Source: Tilletiaria anomala UBC 951 (taxonomy: Eukaryota > Basidiomycota > Exobasidiomycetes > Georgefischeriales > Tilletiariaceae). Taken from it: DNA of 64,000 nucleotides. The stretch is taken from NCBI RefSeq assembly GCF_000711695.1, contig NW_013547020.1, positions 393,299 through 457,298 on the forward strand, given 5' to 3'. The position numbers were made by a program, and so were the translations under genes. This document shows positions 59,417 through 64,000 of the stretch, one piece after another (position 1 is the stretch's first letter; every line of letters starts with the position of its first letter). The notes beneath the pieces were generated by a model. That model was not told the DNA's origin and made no database searches. It saw nothing but the letters and a program-made list of their open reading frames with translations.

Positions 59417-59982
59417 CTTGAATGTGTAAGTTCTCGCTTTGAGGTAGTTTATTCGAAGGTCTTTCAACCAGCAAGGAAAGATATTATCGATCGCTCTGAT
59501 GGGTCGGATCTTGATCACTAGCGAAGTGGCAACGAGGTGCGCGGACACCACGCGGCTACAAGGCAGTAAGGCGCCGGCCATGCAGTATACTCGTTTGAGG
59601 ATCTTAATTTCACCTAATGCAAACGAGGCGTCTGTCCGGCAGTATCAGGATGGGTCACTGCATATAGGCCATGTGGGTCAAACTCAAGATGAGGCAAGGA
59701 TGAGAGGGATATGGATACAGTAAGATGGAAAATGAATGAACGCAAATTTGATGTGGCCAGTACTGACATACAATAACCCTACTTGGGGGCGTACTATGTG
59801 CGTGGCTTTACAATACACCACACATGCGGTCCTAGTTGGCGCGGCTTTCTCGACACCAACTGAACTCGACTTGTTCGTATCACCATTTTCGTCACATAGG
59901 CAGCGACTGCATTCATCCCCACTGTCATCAACTCCCGGATTGCTAACGTACAAGGGTTCGAGCCGCGCAGCAGTTGATTAGG
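59417..59982. other. divergent intergenic region between DUS2 and the BuGZ-like gene
   Basis: 566 bp between divergent starts. A GGTTCGAGCC at 59955-59964 resembles a tRNA B box, but no cloverleaf could be folded around it. No gene. Confidence 0.4.
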
Positions 59983-61514
59983 ATGGCGAAGAAAAAGAAG
60001 GGCCCGACTCTGGAGGCGTGGTGTTGGTACTGCGAGTAAGTTCGGAGTTCTCGACTACTTATTCCTGCAGCTGGTCTTTCCACATGTGCTGACTCTACCA
60101 CTTTCTTTTTTCATCTGGGCCAGCCGTGAATTCGAAGATGAGAAAGGTGAGGCTTATTCCTTCACTGTTTCATGGGCAGAACTGGCAGACTGAAGGGCCT
60201 GGAAATCTTTCCCATCTGCACAGTTCTACTGCAACACCAGAAGGCCAAACACTACCGATGTCCGCAATGCCCCAGAAGGCTGAACACTGCCGGTGGACTT
60301 GCTGTTCATCTGCAGCAAGTCCACAAGTCAGAGCCCGGAAGGTGAGTCCAAGGATTGCTTTTATAAGACTTTGAACAGCAAAGCTCCAAGTGCTAACATG
60401 GCCGCTTTGTGGCTGCAGGCTTGAGAATACACTTCCGGGGCGAGACACTTTCGATATTGAAATCTATGGCATGGAAGGTATTCCTGCTGCAGATCTCGCA
60501 GAGTATCACTCTCGAAAAGCGGCAAGGGCTGCAGGAACCGATGGGGGCGGTGGTGGAGAATTCAGATCGAGCAAGAAGCCACGCGTTGACAAGAGCGTGA
60601 TCCCTGCCGACCGGCTCCGCGCTCAGCTCGAGGCGCACAAGGCGCTTATGGCAGGGAAAGCACCGCCTCTGAGTGTGATGAGCGCATTGGCTGGTATGGC
60701 CCCGCCTGGATTATATGCTGGTCCACCGCCTGGATTCGCGTGAGTCGGGCATGCAACACTTCCTTTGTAGAGACAATTTAGCTGATTTTGCTCCGCAAAT
60801 AGGCAAATTCGACCGCTCCCAGGACCATATAGCGGGCCACCACCGGCTTTCCCTCCTCCGGGCTTTAGCGGTTCGCCCCCGGGTATGCCAGGCGCCGCCC
60901 CTTCCACGCCGTCTGCGGCGCCGCCTGCAGCTCCCCAGCCATCTCCGCACCAGCGAGCCATCAAGAGCGGCGCAAAGAGCCGGATGGTGTACACAGATGC
61001 GGTACTGTCACCTGACGAGAAGCTTGCAAGCACCAGCAAGTACACTTATCTCGATCCTGAGGACCCTGCGGACGCTATGAAGATTCAGGCGCAGCAGCAA
61101 GCTAACGTGCTCCCAGGCTGGCAACAATTCCGCGCGGTTCAACCACCTCCCGCTCCTGCCCAGGGTCCTCCTGGCTATGGTGCGGCCTATGGTAGATTCA
61201 ACACAGGCGCACCAGCACTGCCACCGCCGATGGTGACACTGTCACAGCAAGTTCAAGCTTACCCTATTGCATCACCTGGCAACGCAGCGCCGGCGAGTGC
61301 AGACCCAGAAAATCTCACCACCGAGGCGCTCGCCACTGCCAACGCGGCTGTTGTAGCTGATCCAGCAGCCGCTATGCAGCACGAGGCAGACATAAAAAGT
61401 ATGCATGTGAATGCCGCTACCGCCGCCGCCGACAGCGAGATGGCGGACCAGGACAGCAGCCAGGGCGGGCTTGTTGCTGGCCAGAAGAGGGCCAGAGCTG
61501 CAGACTTGTTCTAA
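59983..61514 (+). CDS. BuGZ/ZNF207-like two-zinc-finger protein
   Basis: Five exons, 59983-60035, 60124-60146 (23 bp), 60224-60341, 60419-60739 and 60803-61514, give 408 aa. The joined N-terminus reads EAWCWYCDREFEDEK, then [20 protein letters not shown] and [12 protein letters not shown], two C2H2 fingers. These are followed by [19 protein letters not shown], the signature just after the fingers in ZNF207/BuGZ. The rest is Pro/Gly/Ala-rich and disordered. In animals BuGZ binds microtubules and Bub3, stabilises Bub3 at kinetochores and also touches splicing. A Bub3-binding GLEBS motif was not clear to me. All four introns are 63-88 bp. The tail has KRARAADLF at the C-terminus. Confidence 0.9.
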
Positions 61515-61740
61515 TGGTAGGGGAGCAAGGCCATTGTGCCAAACTGCGAAAGCGAGCAGCGATGGATCGAGGGCGTGTCGCAGACAAGTACAAATGACGT
61601 TACAGAGCCTAGAACTGCTCGCTGAAGGGGCACAGGTCTAGCTCATTAGACTCAGCATTGCAGTGCTGACGGTACACATTGGGGTGTACCTGTGCAATTG
61701 CGCTGCAATGATGTAGAAAAATCACAGTCAGCGGCGCGGA

Positions 61741-61772
61741 AGTCAGTGTGGCCCAAAGTCAGTGTGGCCCAA
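61741..61772. repeat. exact 16-bp tandem duplication
   Basis: AGTCAGTGTGGCCCAA occurs twice head to tail. It lies in the 300 bp between the BuGZ-like gene and the SDR pseudogene, where nothing else was recognised. Confidence 0.8.
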
Positions 61773-61818
61773 GCGGCACAGGGAGCTCTGGCGAGCGTCT
61801 AGTGCCTCTTTGCTTTGC

Positions 61819-62488
61819 CTACAGAGCTTGTGGTTTGCTCTGTGACATCATCCCATGGAGTACGAAATGTGCGACGTGGATGCTCTGTGGATGATATTCG
61901 CATGCGATAGACTGGTCGATGGCGCACATGCCTTGCTTGGCAGCAGAAACGGCCGAGGAGGGAGGGCGACCTTGTAGACTTGCATTCCCATCTGAGAAGC
62001 GGTTCGTAGCAGCCGTTAGAAGCGCCGGAAGGGCTTCCCAATTGGGGCGAGATGTCATGCTTAGGTGAAGCCCTGGGCAAAGGCGAGTGCGCCGACAACG
62101 GAAAAGTGGGTAGTTAATGCATCAGTATGTGGAATAGTCTTCGGAGCGCATCGACTCACACTTGGACATCGAGAGTGGTCTTGAGAGTTCGGCTGCCCAG
62201 GTCTTCATGAGCGGTCCCATGACGAAGCCGCCGGTCGGGTTTATGATTGCGGCGTGAACATGCCTGCCCTTCCAGTCCTTTCCAAGGTTGTCAGACGTCT
62301 CTGGGTGCTTTTTTCGTTGGTCGCATCCGGCGTAGTGGGTTCAAGCACGTTCAGCATCGTTAGCGAGACTGTCGCTCGCCAATGCCTTCTCCTTGAGCAT
62401 GTCGATGGAGCGCGAGAGCAAGGCGATCCGCCTGTGCAAAGGCACGCACGATCGACTCGCCAGTGTCTGGGCCGACGCTGATGATGAC
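61819..62488 (-). pseudogene. decayed short-chain dehydrogenase/reductase gene
   Basis: Read downward from 62488, one frame gives VIISVGPDTGESIVRAFAQ, a degraded Rossmann glycine motif (usually GxGxGxG/GVGPGLG). The next piece, RIALLSRSIDMLKEKALA, is in another frame. HVHAAIINPTGGFVMGPL follows, then VGALAFAQGF, then a TAA. The last frame holds GRPPSSAVSAAKQGM and HPQSIHVAHFVLHGMM, the region after the catalytic Tyr-x-x-x-Lys. There the expected Tyr is missing: SAVSAAK instead of SAFSAGK/YxxxK. Order and spacing match SDR proteins of the NAD(P)-binding oxidoreductase type, about 240-260 aa. At least one frameshift and one stop are present. An intron near 62150 may be original (GTGAGT). Confidence 0.7.
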
Positions 62489-64000
62489 ACAGATTTACGA
62501 GGCAGTAGCGGACGACATGCGATACAGTTTTCCAAAGTTCTTAGCTGTGCTGCGCCGGGCGCATCGTCACACCCATCCATTCATCAATGCGTTCGCCTCA
62601 AGAAACCCGCCTTGGTGCCGTCCTCTTGACTCGCTGTTTTATTATAATATGAACGTCTGTGGTGATCATCACAATGTTGCTGCCTCGGCTCCTCAGTTCG
62701 TGCATTGTGCGGTCGAGCCAGCGACGTCACATTGATAATGGGGCACGACGCAGGACCGACATACCTTCCACCAGAAACTTGTTGGTGGTCTAATGATTGA
62801 TCATTAATATTGGGTCTTTGCTCGTCGCACTGCTTCGTTCGACAGGGAGCTTCGCTCTCAGCGCACTTGTTCCTCTGTCAGATCTCACTTCTCATTCAGT
62901 GAGCAACAGGGCTTCCAGCACAGTTGTTGCACTTCGAACGCATTTCACATCCCTTCGTCCTTTCATCTTGCCGACATGAACATCAAAAGGCAATACGACC
63001 TTCTCAGATCGGTGCTCTTAGACAGGACTGCCTTGCCGGCTTTCATCATGGACATCTGGTGGAACTGGTGATGACGCAAAGTGATTTCCACAACGTGCTT
63101 CACTATCGTCGGGTTGACACTTCTCGTAGGGCTGTGCAAAAGCCCCGGAGTATGTTACAACTTGTCCCCACAAGCGAAACAGTTCGCCTTCAAAACTTTT
63201 CCACAGGGCGTCCAAAATACATTACGGAAAAATGTGGAACACGGTGATGATGAATGCTTGATTTTCTTAGCCCTTTGATGAGCCTTTTCTGAGAGCCTGC
63301 ACATGTGAGGGGACAGCAAAGGCTGAGGCCTGGGAGGACCGCTGGAGCAATTTCTTGTTCGGGCTATATGCCCAGAGCTTAGCCCTAATCCACTGCTTTT
63401 GCTTTCCTACGACCGCTCACAGCGATTCTCGCTCGCTGTTCCCACAGCACAACGTCCAATTTGCATGTATACAATGAAACAGCTGATGAAGATGAGGCGA
63501 GTCAAGTGATTCAGGACCATCACTGCGACTATTCGACAATCTTAATACAATAAATCCAAAATCTCAACTTTTTCTTATGAAGGGGCCATAAGGAGGACTT
63601 CTCCAAATGGGGAAAAGGTTAGAAAAATTTCTTGAGGCCTCACCCCAGAGTTTTAACTCTAACCCTAACACTATGGAGCCTGTGCTTCCTGGCCTATCAG
63701 AGTGGTCTCAAGGTCAGCGTTGTAGTCAGTGTCGTTATAGTGCGTAACCTCGCCGTGATCCAGGTCACTCTGAAGAGCGACCCACATAGTTTGGGGAAAA
63801 CAAGAGTCAGAGGACTTCCCTTCTGCCTCTCGCAGAGAGCACTTGAGGCGGAAGGCGAGGAGACGCCAGGCTTTCCTACCCTTCCACACTCTGCATCGAC
63901 TGGTCTTGGCCAGCCGCAGCTCGGCCCAACCTTTCCCACATCAGCCTTCCCACATTTCCGAAGGGCGGATGATGTGCACAAAATATACTTGAACTGATTC
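62489..64000. other. intergenic to the right edge, no gene recognised
   Basis: About 1.5 kb, AT-richer than coding parts. Frames are short. TAACTCTAACCCTAACAC at 63655-63672 resembles two telomere repeats but is too short to mean anything. The open frame at 63632-63997 has no motif. Confidence 0.4.

Noticed and set aside
59955-59964. GGTTCGAGCC, a tRNA B-box-like sequence
   Set aside because: No A box or cloverleaf could be placed around it; it is probably leader sequence of the BuGZ-like gene.
63655-63672. telomere-like TAACCCTAAC
   Set aside because: Only about two units. Too short to indicate a chromosome end or an interstitial telomere.
1-64000. CRISPR arrays, rRNA genes, bacterial operons
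   Set aside because: None seen. The window is eukaryotic, with spliced genes throughout.

Overview
The window is nuclear DNA of a filamentous or dimorphic fungus, most likely a basidiomycete. The genes are split by short GT-AG introns, mostly 50-120 bp. Some exons are tiny: 21 bp in the MAPEG gene, 23 bp in the BuGZ gene and 7 bp at the end of a carboxylase gene. Coding DNA is GC-rich and there are no operons. The gene set fits Basidiomycota: an Xpt1-like Stealth protein, an allantoicase/ureidoglycolate lyase fusion, and a single histidyl-tRNA synthetase gene with two starts. Placement in Ustilaginomycotina is an inference from intron style and composition only. Exon joins below were worked out by hand from reading frame, splice signals and family motifs.

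Layout. 0.7-2.9 kb: Stealth-family glycan phosphotransferase (-). 2.9-7.4 kb: no convincing gene, but a pyrimidine-rich block bounded by diverged inverted repeats that look like old coding sequence. 7.4-16.2 kb: MAPEG/MGST3 (-), mitochondrial DEAD-box helicase MRH4 (+), splicing factor SNW1/Prp45 (+), monothiol glutaredoxin GRX5 (+). 16.4-19.8 kb: a pseudogene island with a WW-domain protein (-) and an internally deleted GH92 alpha-mannosidase (+). 20.6-29.8 kb: a FIST-like protein and a very large DH-domain (RhoGEF) protein. 31.4-31.9 kb: a broken DUF3237 gene. 32.0-37.8 kb: mitochondrial methylcrotonyl-CoA carboxylase beta (-), a DUF2423 nucleolar protein (-), and TSR4/PDCD2 (+). 40.0-42.0 kb: a secreted-type single-pass membrane protein. 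42.2-47.6 kb: a divergently transcribed biotin-dependent acyl-CoA carboxylase pair, alpha (-) and beta (+). 48.4-50.7 kb: an unrecognised 646-aa protein. 50.8-52.9 kb: the DAL2-DAL3 fusion (-). 53.4-54.9 kb: a nucleoredoxin-like membrane protein without its catalytic cysteines (-). 55.8-61.5 kb: HTS1 (+), DUS2 (-), BuGZ/ZNF207-like (+). 61.8-62.5 kb: a short-chain dehydrogenase pseudogene (-). 62.5-64.0 kb: nothing recognised.

How it fits together. Most genes are housekeeping: splicing, mitochondrial ribosome biogenesis, iron-sulfur assembly, tRNA charging and modification, ribosome assembly and mitosis. The accessory content is metabolic: a second acyl-CoA carboxylase built as a divergent alpha/beta pair about 8 kb from a conventional MCC-beta paralog, and a purine-salvage fusion enzyme. 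Four separate decayed genes (WW, GH92, DUF3237, SDR) show active gene loss at this locus. The best candidates for something new are the divergent carboxylase pair, the inverted-repeat region at 5.4-6.9 kb, and the conserved-looking but unnamed 646-aa protein.
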